A stretch of 64,000 bases of DNA from Pseudomonadota bacterium (GTDB taxonomy: Bacteria; Pseudomonadota; Alphaproteobacteria; Micropepsales; Micropepsaceae): positions 124,001 to 188,000 of the forward strand of contig JAJZDZ010000002.1 in NCBI GenBank assembly GCA_021851325.1. Reading direction: 5' to 3'. A program made the position numbers and the translations under genes. Positions 37,220-46,118 of the stretch are shown one piece after another. Under the pieces are notes generated by a model that saw only the letters and a program-made list of their open reading frames with translations, did not search any database and had not been told where the DNA came from. Numbering within the stretch: the stretch's first letter is position 1; each line of letters begins with the position of its first letter.

Positions 37220-37389
37220 GGAATGCGTCCCCTGTGTTTCGTAATTTTGGTATTTTTATTCCCGTGATACTTGGGGCCCCGCCAAATCTCAGCGGCCGCC
37301 CGTAAGCCTATGGAAGTCATGAAAGACTGGGCAAAGGAGGGGGGCACCGCAAGAGTGCGCAGCCGAAACCGGTTCGTATCTTCGGTCAG

Positions 37390-37407
37390 TGTTGCAGGAA
37401 TGTTGCG
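37390..37407. promoter_or_regulatory. Shared TGTTGC direct repeat upstream of TonB receptor 1
   Basis: TGTTGCAGGAATGTTGCG, two TGTTGC units with 11-base periodicity, lies 171 bases before the receptor start. The identical sequence lies 173 bases before receptor 2, although the surrounding DNA has diverged, which suggests selection. Confidence 0.45.
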
Positions 37408-37957
37408 CTGGGCGGCACGGCCCTAAAACGAGAAATTGCAACATAAATAACACATAGTGGCATGTGGTATACTACTTAAAATTGTCGATAAGAGCCGATC
37501 GCTTCCGGCACCCCAGGTGCACGACAAAAGCCGGTAACGAGCCCCGGTGGCGCGGCCTATGCCCAAAGGCGCACTTTGGGGCACGTTGGTGTAGAGCCAC
37601 TGCTGGGAAACATGTCACATCCCTGTTTGCTGTGCTGTTGGCATCGATCAGCTCGTTCAGACCCCGCGCGCATTCGAGGTCTCGCCTGGCACGTTCCGCT
37701 GCACCTGCCCGTCCCAAAGTCCCAGGGTCGGACGCAAGCGGCCGGATTGGTTCAGGCCTGTGGGCGTGCTGCGATCTGTGAAGAGCGAGACGAGCGCCGT
37801 TAGCGACGCGCCATGCGTCCGACGGTAAATCCGTACCGATCAACCCAGTCAAACTGCAATCCGGTTCTACCCTCGTCGCTGCAGCTTCGCTCTCAATACA
37901 CGGCGCTTCATTGCGCCGTTCGTTTCGGACCAGACGACACAGTGCGGCCACAGGCAG

Positions 37958-37986
37958 AAAAAAGGGCGGGACAAGTCCCGCCCTTT
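37958..37986 (-). terminator. Terminator of TonB receptor 2
   Basis: The same GGGCGGGAC stem as after receptor 1, with an AA loop and a run of six T on the minus strand. Confidence 0.85.
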
Positions 37987-37999
37987 GAAGCCTTCTCAA

Positions 38000-38022
38000 G
38001 TGGCACGACAGATGCGTGCCAC
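38000..38022 (-). repeat. Second hairpin in the 3' end of TonB receptor 2
   Basis: GTGGCACG and CGTGCCAC with the loop ACAGATG, identical to the element after receptor 1. Confidence 0.65.
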
Positions 38023-38035
38023 TTTTCACGCTGGC

Positions 38036-41000
38036 TTAGAAGTTAACCCCGAAGGTCACGCCAAAGGTCCGCGGATCGCCATAGAACCCGTTGGTATAGA
38101 GACCGGAGGTCGGGCTCGTGAGGTATTCGCCCGTCAGGTAATTATTGTCCATGACGTTCTTGGCCCAGATACGCAGATACCAGGTGCCATCCGGAGAGTT
38201 CAGCTGGGACTGCAGGTTCATGACATCGAACGCTGCGATCTTGTTGACCGCGCCATTGAAGACACTGCCATACATGTCAGTCTGCCAGTAATAGTCGACC
38301 CGACTGACGAGATGATACTCGTTGGGCAGAGGCAGGGTGTACTGCGCACCGATGCTGATGGTGACGGGCGGCGTATTCTGCAGTTCATTGCCCTTGAGGC
38401 TCTGCGGGACGCCGCCATAGGTACCGTTCACGCCTGGCGCGGTGGTCGAGAACCCTTGTGCGGCAAGAGCCTGCCCATAGGTTTCGCCAGGTGCGATCAG
38501 GGTATTGGGATTCATGCAGCTGCCGTATGCCGCATAAGGAATGCCCGAAGACGCCAGAGCACCGATGCCTCCCGGAGGCGCGAAGAACGTACTGCCAATA
38601 TTGGGCAAAGTACCCGGCGTGGCGCCATTGTAGTAGAGGACGCAGTTCTCGCCAGCGGTAGCACTGATCGTCGCATCCTTGACGAGGAGGGCGTTGGCAT
38701 AGCCGTTGGTCGGATTACGCGGATTGATCGAGGACGAATTGCCGATGCTGGTATTGGTGCTGGAGAAGGCAAGGTTGAACTGCCAGCGGTTGGTCGGCGC
38801 CCACAATACCGTGCTTTCAACACCCCAGAGCTTGGCGTTGATGTTTTCGTTGACCGAGGTGTTGTTCTCGATCTTCGAAACCTGCAGCCCGGTGTAGTTG
38901 TAGTACCAGATGTCGCCGTCGGCTTCTAAGGTTCCGCCCATCGCCATATTTTTGGTACCGACTTCGAAGGCGTCGATGCTTTCCGGATTGTAGGAGGCCG
39001 GAACGCCGAGGCCCGGCTGAATGCCCGGATTGAACCCACCGGCCTTATAGCCACGGGCATAAGAGGCATAGAACAGGCTCTGGTCGGTGAAGGAGAGTTT
39101 CGGCGTGTAATCGACCACCGCCCGACCGGTCCACTTGTCATAGGTGACCTGGTTAAACTGCCAGGCATCGTTCGGACCGGCCGGCTGGTTGACACCGCAA
39201 CTTGCGGCCGCCGGCGTGCCTGGCACCGAGCCGTTGGCGCAGTTGAAGTCTCTCTGGCCCTGCGCGGCCAACGCCGCCATCGCCGCGTCCTCGTTGGTGG
39301 TCCCGATCGGGATCAGACCGGAAAGGAGTTCGATACGGCCCTGCTGGTACTTCTGGTCCTCGGTCCAGCGTGCGCCGACCGTGAACTTCAACAGGTGGGG
39401 GATCGCGGTGTAGTAGGCTTCCGCGTAAATGCCCTTGGACCTCAGGCGGTTAAGCTTGCCGTAATTGTTGTAGTAACCCGGCCCGTAGATACAGCCACTG
39501 GTTGCACAGAGCGCGGGTGCGCCCAATCCGGCCAGGCCACCCAGCATGATCGCCGGGTAATCGAGGGTATCGGCGTTGACAAAATAATTGCCGTCGAGGT
39601 TCTGCTGCAAATAGTAGAAACCCAGCATGCCATTGAGCGGACCGCTGAAGTGGGTGTTGAAGCGCCATTCCCCAGACCACTGCGTCGCCGACCCGTTCGA
39701 CTGGTCGAAGGCCGCCAGCGAGTTCGAGAAGGTGTAATTGCCACCGACGATGCCAAGATTGGTCGTGCCCGATACTGGCAGCTCATTGGGCTGCGAGAAA
39801 TAGGGCGCGAAGAAGCCAGCATAAGTGGGACCAGCCACAGCATTGAGGGTGCCGAGGAAGACCGCCTTGGCCGTCGCCCAGTTGACCGGGTTAATCGTTG
39901 AGCCCGGTATGTTGTTGTAGCTTTCCTGGGAAAAGACGCTGTTCTGGTCGTAGCCGACGACCGCATCGGAATCGAGCCAGCTGGCCCAGGACTGATGCCA
40001 GGAGAGCGAGAGGAAGTTATCCTGAGCGTGGTAGGTGGGATTGAAGGTGGTGTAGATCTGCCACGGATTTGAGGGCAGCACCACGCCGGGCGGCAGGGTC
40101 GGGGTCGTCGACAGGTCCGTGATCCCCAGCAGTGAGGCTAGAGGCCCGAGGGTCGCGCCAAACGTGCTTTGCATCGCCTGTTTGGATGAGGCGATGAGGC
40201 CGAGCGTGGCATTGCCATTGACCGCCTGATTGGCCGACAGGGAGCCCGGCAGACAGCCGAGGATGCCTGAGGGATCGGTCGTACACAGCTGCTTCGTCGA
40301 GCGCATGTGATTGTCGGATTCGCTCGAGAACTGTCCGGTGAAGTCGACCCGGGTTCTGGAGGTCGGCTCCCAGCGCAACTCGGTACGGATGGAGTACTGG
40401 TTACGGTTGTCCGGGTGGCTGTTATTGTAGAGGTTGTGGGTGTAGCCCGAGTGACGGACATAATCGCCGGCAATGCGCAGTCCGAGCTGGTCGGTGACCA
40501 AGGGAACGTTGACGAAGCCCTTGAACTGCATCAGGTCATAATTGCCGTAGGTGGCCTGCAGGTTGCTCGAGAAGCCCGTGAGGTCAGGCTTCGCCGCCAC
40601 CACATTGACCACACCGCCGGTGGCACCGCGGCCATAAAGGGTCGACTGCGGTCCGCGCAGCACCTCGATGCGCTGCAGGTCGTAGAACGAGCCGTCGGCC
40701 AGGTTCGGGGCGGCCAGATAGACGTTGTTGAAGTTGATGGCGACGCCGGATTCGGCGTCATAGCCCACGGCGGTGATGCCGATGCCGCGGATCTGGAAGT
40801 CGGAACCCGTGAAATTGCCCTTGGTGTAGCTGACACTGGGGGTGGCAAACTGCAGATCGTTAAAGCGGGTGATCTGATGGGCCGAGAGATCGTGGGCGGT
40901 GAAGGCCGAGATGGCGATGGGAACGCTTTGAACGTTCTGACTGGTCTTCTGGGCGGTAACCACCACGGTTTCGATCTGGGCGAAGGCCGGTGCGGCCAGC

Positions 41001-41068
41001 ATGGTGGTAAGAAGCAAGGCTGAGACAAACGCGGCGGACTGGGAGGTCCGAGTACCAAATCCCGACAT
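38036..41068 (-). CDS. TonB-dependent receptor 2 (duplicated copy)
   Basis: 1010 residues with the same signal peptide, TonB box (IETVVVTAQK) and plug as receptor 1. Coding DNA at 40298-41068 appears base-for-base identical to 36449-37219. After that the proteins remain very similar but differ in patches, first at CLPGSLSANQAVNGNATLGL against CLPNSLSATGAVNGNATLGY and then in several barrel loops. Patchy differences in outer loops suggest that the two copies bind different ligands. The gene has its own leader (AGGGGGAG before the ATG) and its own terminator, so it is not simply co-transcribed with receptor 1. Confidence 0.93.
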   Translation of the reverse strand: MSGFGTRTSQSAAFVSALLLTTMLAAPAFAQIETVVVTAQKTSQNVQSVPIAISAFTAHDLSAHQITRFNDLQFATPSVSYTKGNFTGSDFQIRGIGITAVGYDAESGVAINFNNVYLAAPNLADGSFYDLQRIEVLRGPQSTLYGRGATGGVVNVVAAKPDLTGFSSNLQATYGNYDLMQFKGFVNVPLVTDQLGLRIAGDYVRHSGYTHNLYNNSHPDNRNQYSIRTELRWEPTSRTRVDFTGQFSSESDNHMRSTKQLCTTDPSGILGCLPGSLSANQAVNGNATLGLIASSKQAMQSTFGATLGPLASLLGITDLSTTPTLPPGVVLPSNPWQIYTTFNPTYHAQDNFLSLSWHQSWASWLDSDAVVGYDQNSVFSQESYNNIPGSTINPVNWATAKAVFLGTLNAVAGPTYAGFFAPYFSQPNELPVSGTTNLGIVGGNYTFSNSLAAFDQSNGSATQWSGEWRFNTHFSGPLNGMLGFYYLQQNLDGNYFVNADTLDYPAIMLGGLAGLGAPALCATSGCIYGPGYYNNYGKLNRLRSKGIYAEAYYTAIPHLLKFTVGARWTEDQKYQQGRIELLSGLIPIGTTNEDAAMAALAAQGQRDFNCANGSVPGTPAAASCGVNQPAGPNDAWQFNQVTYDKWTGRAVVDYTPKLSFTDQSLFYASYARGYKAGGFNPGIQPGLGVPASYNPESIDAFEVGTKNMAMGGTLEADGDIWYYNYTGLQVSKIENNTSVNENINAKLWGVESTVLWAPTNRWQFNLAFSSTNTSIGNSSSINPRNPTNGYANALLVKDATISATAGENCVLYYNGATPGTLPNIGSTFFAPPGGIGALASSGIPYAAYGSCMNPNTLIAPGETYGQALAAQGFSTTAPGVNGTYGGVPQSLKGNELQNTPPVTISIGAQYTLPLPNEYHLVSRVDYYWQTDMYGSVFNGAVNKIAAFDVMNLQSQLNSPDGTWYLRIWAKNVMDNNYLTGEYLTSPTSGLYTNGFYGDPRTFGVTFGVNF

Positions 41069-41240
41069 GGAATGCTCCCCCTGTGTTTCGTTATTTTGGT
41101 GTTTCTATTCCTCTGAATACTTGGGGCCCCGCCCAATCTCAGCGGACGCCCGTAAAGCCATGTAAGCAGTGGAAGAGTGAGCAAAGGCTCGTGACCCCGC
41201 AAGAGCGCTAGACCGAGACCAGTTCGCAATCTTCGGCCAC

Positions 41241-41258
41241 TGTTGCAGGAATGTTGCG
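41241..41258. promoter_or_regulatory. Shared TGTTGC direct repeat upstream of TonB receptor 2
   Basis: TGTTGCAGGAATGTTGCG, identical to the element upstream of receptor 1 and at nearly the same distance from the start codon (173 bases). Confidence 0.45.
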
Positions 41259-41346
41259 CCAGTTCACTCCGGCGCGAAACAGGAAATGCGTCCTAAAGAA
41301 CACCATTAAAGCTGTTAATATTGCCGATATTGGGCCCTGAAAGTAC

Positions 41347-41379
41347 AAAAAAGGGGACGCCGGCAGCGCGGCGCCCCCT
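41347..41379 (-). terminator. Terminator of TonB receptor 3
   Basis: GGGG-CGCCG pairs with CGGCG-CCCC across a one-base bulge, with a run of six T following on the minus strand, 25-50 bases after the stop codon. Confidence 0.75.
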
Positions 41380-41399
41380 GACGGCCGGATCGGGCAAAA

Positions 41400-44387
41400 T
41401 CAGAAATTGGTGCCGATAGCGATACCGAAGGTACGCGGCGCGCCATAGAACACGTTGGTGTAGAGCCCGGAAGACGGGCTGGTCACATACATGCCGGTCA
41501 TGTTGTTGGCATCGAGCAGGTTTTTGACGAACCCGCGTACGTACCAGGTGTCGTCAGGCGAGTTCAGCTGCACCTGTGCGTCCATCTGCCCCCAGGCCGG
41601 AATACGATCCGCGGGATCATTGAAGACCGTCCCGTACATCGATGTCTGCCAGTAATAATCGACGCGACTGACGAGACGGTAGTCGTTCTTCAGAGGCATT
41701 GTGTACTGTCCTCCAACACTGAGCGTGAAGGAGGGCGTGTTCTGCAGCCTGTTGCCCTTCAGGTTTGTCGGTACGCCTTCATAGGTGCCATGCACGCTCG
41801 GGTCAGAAGTTGCGAAGCCCTGCGCGGCCAAGGCCTGACCATACGTCACACCCGGGGCGACCAGAGTGTTGGGATTCATGCAGCTGCCAAAGGTGGCATA
41901 CGGGATGCCCTGACTGGCAAGGCCACCAACGCCACCGGCCGGCGCAAAGAACAGTCCCCCGATATTGGGCAGGCTGCCCGGCGTCGCACCATTATAATAA
42001 AGTACGCAATTGGAGCCACCGGTGGCCGAAGGCGTCGCATCCTTGACGAGCAGCGCGTTCTGAAAGCCGTTGGTTGGATTGCGCGGATCAACGATGCCGG
42101 TATTGCCGATGCTGGTATTGGTCTGCGACAGGTTCAGGTTGAACTGCCAGGCACTGGTCGGAGCCCAGATGAACTGCCCTTCGACACCGTAAAGCTGCGA
42201 ATTGATGTTCTCGTTGACCGAGGTGTTGTCGACGATCTTCGAAACCTGCAGTCCAGTATAGTTATAGTACCAGATATCTGCATTGGCCTGCAGGTGGCCA
42301 TCCAGCGCCGTATTTTTGGTTCCAAGCTCATAGGCGTCGATGCTTTCTGGCTTGTAGCTCGCCTGCACGCCAAAGACGCCGGCCGGAATGCCCGGATTGA
42401 AGCCGCCCGCCTTGTAGCCACGCGCATAGGAGGCATAGAGGAGCGTCGCATCGGTGAAGTTGAGTTTGGGCGTATAGTTGACGACGAACCGACCCGTCCA
42501 CTTGCTGTAGGTCTGGTTCTGGATCTCAACCGGCTGGCTGCCCGGGCGCAACGGATCGTAATCGACCTTGCCGGCACTGGCGAGCTCGTCGATCGCGGAG
42601 TTCTCGCTTGTGGTCCCGATCGGAATGAGGCCGCTGTAAAGAGCAACACGCACCTGCTGCGCCTTGACATCCTGCGTCCAGCGCAGGCCGGCGGTGAATT
42701 TCAGCAGGTCAGGAATAGCGGTGTAGTAGACTTCGCCAAAGATCGCCTTGGACGTCAACGTGTCCGACATGCCATTTGAATGGTAGTAGCTCGGCCCATA
42801 GATGCAGCCGCTGACATGGCAGGCCGGATTGGCAAGGCCGCTCAAGCCACCCAGAATGATGCCGGGATAATCAAGCGTATTGGCATTCACGTAATAGTCG
42901 CCGGTGGTGTGGGTGTGCAGATAGTAGCCTGCCAGCATACCGTTGACCGGTCCGCTGAAATGCGTGTTGAAGCGCAGCTCTGCGGAATATTGCGAGGCTG
43001 CGCCGTCGGACTGGTCGAAGGCAAACACATTGGGTGAGTAGCCCGCGATGTTACCACCAGTGATACCAAGATTGCCGACGCCAGAGGTCGGAAGCATGCC
43101 GGGGTGACTGAAGAACGGCGTATAGAAGGAGGCGTAGGTGGGGCTACCTCCAAACAGGGGATTGCTGATGATCCCGAGAAAAGTCTGTTCCGCGGTCGCA
43201 AGCCTTGCCTGGTTAAGCGGCAGACCGGGAATGTTGTTGTAGCTCTCTTGGCTCCAGACTGAGTTGTGATCGGTGCCCAGCACCAGGGTCGAATCGAGCC
43301 AGCTGGACCAAGACTGCTTCCACTGGCCCGACAGGAACATGTCCTGCGCACGATAAAGAGGATTGAACGGCGCCGAGACCTGGCGCGCTCCAGCTGGATC
43401 AACGTAGCCAGCGGGCAGAACCGGTGCGCTGGCAAGATCAAAGAGGCCGAGCGCATTGCCAATTCCAGCCAGCGGCGTCCCTGCGAAAGCGGCGTTAAGA
43501 CCCTGGATCGAAGAAGTAATCGTGGACAGGTTGGAATTGAGATTGACCGGCTGGTTGGTCAGGTAATCGGGAAGGCAGCCCAGAACGCCGGTGGGATCGG
43601 TGTGGCAGAGCTGCTTCTGCGACCGCATCCGGTTGTCGTTTTCATTGGTGATTTGGCCCACCAGATCAATCGTGGTCCGGGAGGTCGGGGTCCAGCGCAA
43701 GGAGCTGCGCAGCGAATAGACATCCTGATTGTCGATGTGGCTGTGGTTCAGGACGTTGGTGGTATAGCCCCCATGGCGAGTCCAGTCGCCTGCAATTCGC
43801 AGCGCCAGCTTGTCGGTAACGATCGGAACGTTGAGGAAGCCTTTGAGTTCGGTCGCATCATAATTGCCATAAGACGCCTGGAGATGCCCATAAAAGGCCG
43901 ACGGATCTGCCTTGGAGCTGATCACATTGACGACGCCGCCCGTGGCACCGCGTCCATAGAGTGTCGACTGGGGTCCGCGCAGAACCTCGATCCGCTGCAG
44001 GTCGTAGAAGGTCGATTCAGCCAGCAGCGGCGTGGCCAGATAGACATTGTCCATATTGATGGCCACGCCGGATTCGGCGTCATAACCGACCGAAGAGACG
44101 CCGATACCGCGGATCTGAAAGTCCGATCCGGTGAAATTGCCCTTGGTGTAGGTCACGTCGGGGGTGGAAAACTGCAGATCCTGGAATTGGGTGATCTGAT
44201 GGGCGGCAAGATCCTTGGCCGACAGGGCGGTCATGGCGATCGGAACGCTCTGCGCGTTTTGGGTCCGCTTTTGGGCCGTCACCACGATCTGCTCAATCTG
44301 GGCGAAAGCTGGCGCGGCAATGGCCGTGGTCAGAAGCAATGCACTCACAAAGGTCAGAGGCCGAACCGGCCGACGCAACGCTGACAT
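41400..44387 (-). CDS. TonB-dependent receptor 3
   Basis: 995 residues. Signal peptide (FVSALLLTTAIAAPAFA), TonB box IEQIVVTAQKRTQN, plug with VLRGPQSTLYGRGATGGVVNVI, barrel ending PRTFGIAIGTNF. It is homologous to receptors 1 and 2 throughout but clearly more diverged, so it is probably the older member of the array. GGGGGATTATTGA precedes the ATG. Its promoter region is the very AT-rich stretch at 44500-44640. No TonB-ExbBD, sigma/anti-sigma regulator or substrate catabolic gene is adjacent. Confidence 0.93.
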   Translation of the reverse strand: MSALRRPVRPLTFVSALLLTTAIAAPAFAQIEQIVVTAQKRTQNAQSVPIAMTALSAKDLAAHQITQFQDLQFSTPDVTYTKGNFTGSDFQIRGIGVSSVGYDAESGVAINMDNVYLATPLLAESTFYDLQRIEVLRGPQSTLYGRGATGGVVNVISSKADPSAFYGHLQASYGNYDATELKGFLNVPIVTDKLALRIAGDWTRHGGYTTNVLNHSHIDNQDVYSLRSSLRWTPTSRTTIDLVGQITNENDNRMRSQKQLCHTDPTGVLGCLPDYLTNQPVNLNSNLSTITSSIQGLNAAFAGTPLAGIGNALGLFDLASAPVLPAGYVDPAGARQVSAPFNPLYRAQDMFLSGQWKQSWSSWLDSTLVLGTDHNSVWSQESYNNIPGLPLNQARLATAEQTFLGIISNPLFGGSPTYASFYTPFFSHPGMLPTSGVGNLGITGGNIAGYSPNVFAFDQSDGAASQYSAELRFNTHFSGPVNGMLAGYYLHTHTTGDYYVNANTLDYPGIILGGLSGLANPACHVSGCIYGPSYYHSNGMSDTLTSKAIFGEVYYTAIPDLLKFTAGLRWTQDVKAQQVRVALYSGLIPIGTTSENSAIDELASAGKVDYDPLRPGSQPVEIQNQTYSKWTGRFVVNYTPKLNFTDATLLYASYARGYKAGGFNPGIPAGVFGVQASYKPESIDAYELGTKNTALDGHLQANADIWYYNYTGLQVSKIVDNTSVNENINSQLYGVEGQFIWAPTSAWQFNLNLSQTNTSIGNTGIVDPRNPTNGFQNALLVKDATPSATGGSNCVLYYNGATPGSLPNIGGLFFAPAGGVGGLASQGIPYATFGSCMNPNTLVAPGVTYGQALAAQGFATSDPSVHGTYEGVPTNLKGNRLQNTPSFTLSVGGQYTMPLKNDYRLVSRVDYYWQTSMYGTVFNDPADRIPAWGQMDAQVQLNSPDDTWYVRGFVKNLLDANNMTGMYVTSPSSGLYTNVFYGAPRTFGIAIGTNF

Positions 44388-44710
44388 TCAATAATCCCCC
44401 TGTGCGCCCGCCACGGCCTGGCCGCGGGGGACGATGGTGTGGGCGCCCAACGCAAGCAGGCGCCTCGGAGCGTTTTCGGCGCGAAATTACGAACGGGGGG
44501 GAGGGTCGGCAACCAGAAGTGGATATCGAATGATATTTCTAATTAAATTGTGATACTTATGCAACATACTGATTTTGCTATATAATTATCTAATTATGAT
44601 GCAAACCAGATATTCTAATTAGAATATAATTTCTTAATGCAGCAAGCTTGCCCCACCGCCGAGCTGGCGCTCGCGGAGCGTCTGCCTGTCCGATCAGCGG
44701 GCAAATCTCG
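44388..44710. other. AT-rich control region upstream of TonB receptor 3
   Basis: 323 bases with no gene. Bases 44520-44640 are sharply AT-rich compared with the GC-rich surroundings and contain repeated TCTAATTA-like words and a perfect 18-base palindrome. Confidence 0.55.
44610..44627. promoter_or_regulatory. Perfect 18-bp AT-rich palindrome
   Basis: ATATTCTAATTAGAATAT reads the same on both strands. It lies 223 bases upstream of receptor 3 and 84 bases past the DUF4389 stop codon. It could be an operator for receptor 3; the binding protein is unknown. Confidence 0.5.
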
Positions 44711-45049
44711 CTATTGGCGCGGCTGGAGGGGGCCCACAGGGAAGGGACCGACGGGGAAGGGCTTCTCGTCACGCACAAAAGTGACGTAGGCCACCAGTTC
44801 CCAGAGGTACTGCACAAGATTGACGGAGAAGCTGCGCAGTTCCTCGTTCACCCGTCCCTGGATCGCCATCATCACGAACTGGACGACGCCGATGATCATC
44901 GCGATCCAGAACACAAACCAGGCAATTATTCCGAAGCCGATTGCATAGAGCAGGCGGGCGGCATGAAAGCCTGACGGTGCCGTACCGTCCTGGCTGCCAT
45001 AACCATAATGTCCTGCCTGCCCGGGATTGGATCCGCCGCTGTCGCTCAT
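44711..45049 (-). CDS. DUF4389 membrane protein
   Basis: 112 residues. A Gly/Tyr/Ser-rich N-terminus (about 1-28) is followed by two hydrophobic segments (about 31-65) in the DUF4389 pattern LLYAIGFGIIAWFVFWIAM, then NEELRSFSVNLVQYLWELVAYVTF and EEKPFP-like RDEKPFPVGPFPVGP at the end. The function is unknown. The ATG at 45049 follows GGAGGTAAGAG. It is 54 bases downstream of the rhomboid gene, probably in the same operon. Confidence 0.83.
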   Translation of the reverse strand: MSDSGGSNPGQAGHYGYGSQDGTAPSGFHAARLLYAIGFGIIAWFVFWIAMIIGVVQFVMMAIQGRVNEELRSFSVNLVQYLWELVAYVTFVRDEKPFPVGPFPVGPLQPRQ

Positions 45050-45103
45050 GGCTCTTACCTCCACGGCCCGCGTTCAGATGTATCTGCACGGTCCGGCCAG
45101 TAT

Positions 45104-45826
45104 TTATTTGGGGGGCCGGCCTACGGCGTTCAAGTCCGCCAACCACGCAAAAGGCCCAGCCAGCAAAAGACCGGCAAAGTAGCCGCCAATGTGTACCTGC
45201 CAGGCAATCAGCTGCACACCAGGTCCGGCGCCCATCCCGGTCACGCCGGCAAAGATATTGATCCCGAGCCACAACACCGACCACAAGAGGATCTGGCGCG
45301 AGTAAATTGGCAGCAAGCCGCGCTCATCGCGCCGTGCGTCCAGCATTGGCAGGATCGGATCCATCATCCGGAACGCCGCCCCCATGAGCCCCGAAATCGC
45401 CCCGGAGGCGCCGATCACCGCTTCAAGAGAGCCCCAGTTGGCGGCGAGGTGCACCACCGCCCCCAGAGCCCCGCATAGGAGGAAAAAAATAAAGAATAGG
45501 CTCGCCCCGTAGCGCCGCGCCACCACACTGCCGAACGGCAGGAGCCAGACGCAATTGATGCCCAGATGCTCGAGCCCGCCATGCATGAACTGGTAGCTGA
45601 AAAAGGGGACCACGAGCCACAGCCCGCTCAGATGAACGCCATAGGCGCCGCCCGCATACACCGCCGGTATCAGTGCATAATGCAGAATCAGCTGCTGCTG
45701 GAGCGTGACCGGAGCCAGCGCGTATCCGGCATAGGCCGTGCACAGCAGACCGATGAGGACGAGTACCGGCCAGGGCACCAGAAAAATCGGCTGACGCTGT
45801 TCAAAACGCTGCACGGGTCCGTTCAT
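45104..45826 (-). CDS. Rhomboid family intramembrane serine protease
   Basis: 240 residues with six membrane helices. Catalytic Ser141 is in GASGAISG (TM4) and catalytic His212 in VHIGGYFAG (TM6). The TM2 motif HGGLEHLGIN (His82, His87, Asn91) is intact, so an active protease is expected. The substrate is unknown. The ATG at 45826 is the most family-like start, but its ribosome binding site is weak, and the reading frame is open upstream to 45976. The 292 bases before it (45827-46118) hold no other gene and include the palindrome TCCGTATACGGA at 46001. Confidence 0.88.
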   Translation of the reverse strand: MNGPVQRFEQRQPIFLVPWPVLVLIGLLCTAYAGYALAPVTLQQQLILHYALIPAVYAGGAYGVHLSGLWLVVPFFSYQFMHGGLEHLGINCVWLLPFGSVVARRYGASLFFIFFLLCGALGAVVHLAANWGSLEAVIGASGAISGLMGAAFRMMDPILPMLDARRDERGLLPIYSRQILLWSVLWLGINIFAGVTGMGAGPGVQLIAWQVHIGGYFAGLLLAGPFAWLADLNAVGRPPK

Positions 45827-46118
45827 GGGCGCACTCTTGGATGAAGACCTTGAACCCGTCCAGTTCTTTGCCGATCGCCTGAGAAATTCATGGGCTCTCC
45901 GCTTTGCCGCTACGGCCGCAGATGCCGGCCTTGCCCCGGTGACTGGGCCGAGGCTGGGCAAGCACGGCTTGCGCAAACCTTCCGCATAGCCGCTTCATAG
46001 TCCGTATACGGATCAAATCCCAGGCAGACACCAACGCGATAAGAGGGCAGGCCAATGCCGGCAGATTAGCCGTGACGCGGGCTCATGAAAACTGTCCCCG
46101 GCGATGGGTCTCACTCCA

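Larger units (their letters stand above)
37220..38035. other. Intergenic region between TonB receptors 1 and 2
   Basis: About 800 bases without a convincing gene. The part nearest receptor 1 (37220-37420) is a diverged copy of the region upstream of receptor 2. The part nearest receptor 2 (37940-38035) is a copy of its 3' end. The middle, 37440-37940, has ORFs on both strands but none with family-like composition, a ribosome binding site or a start outside the repeats. Confidence 0.6.
41069..41399. other. Intergenic region between TonB receptors 2 and 3
   Basis: 331 bases with no gene. It holds the leader of receptor 2, the TGTTGC repeat and the terminator of receptor 3. Confidence 0.5.

Noticed and set aside
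37472-38029. Minus-strand open frame of 185 codons between TonB receptors 1 and 2
   Set aside because: It starts inside the receptor 2 3' hairpins and runs through the terminator. The same N-terminal peptide appears after receptor 1 because the 3' ends are duplicated, not because a gene is conserved.
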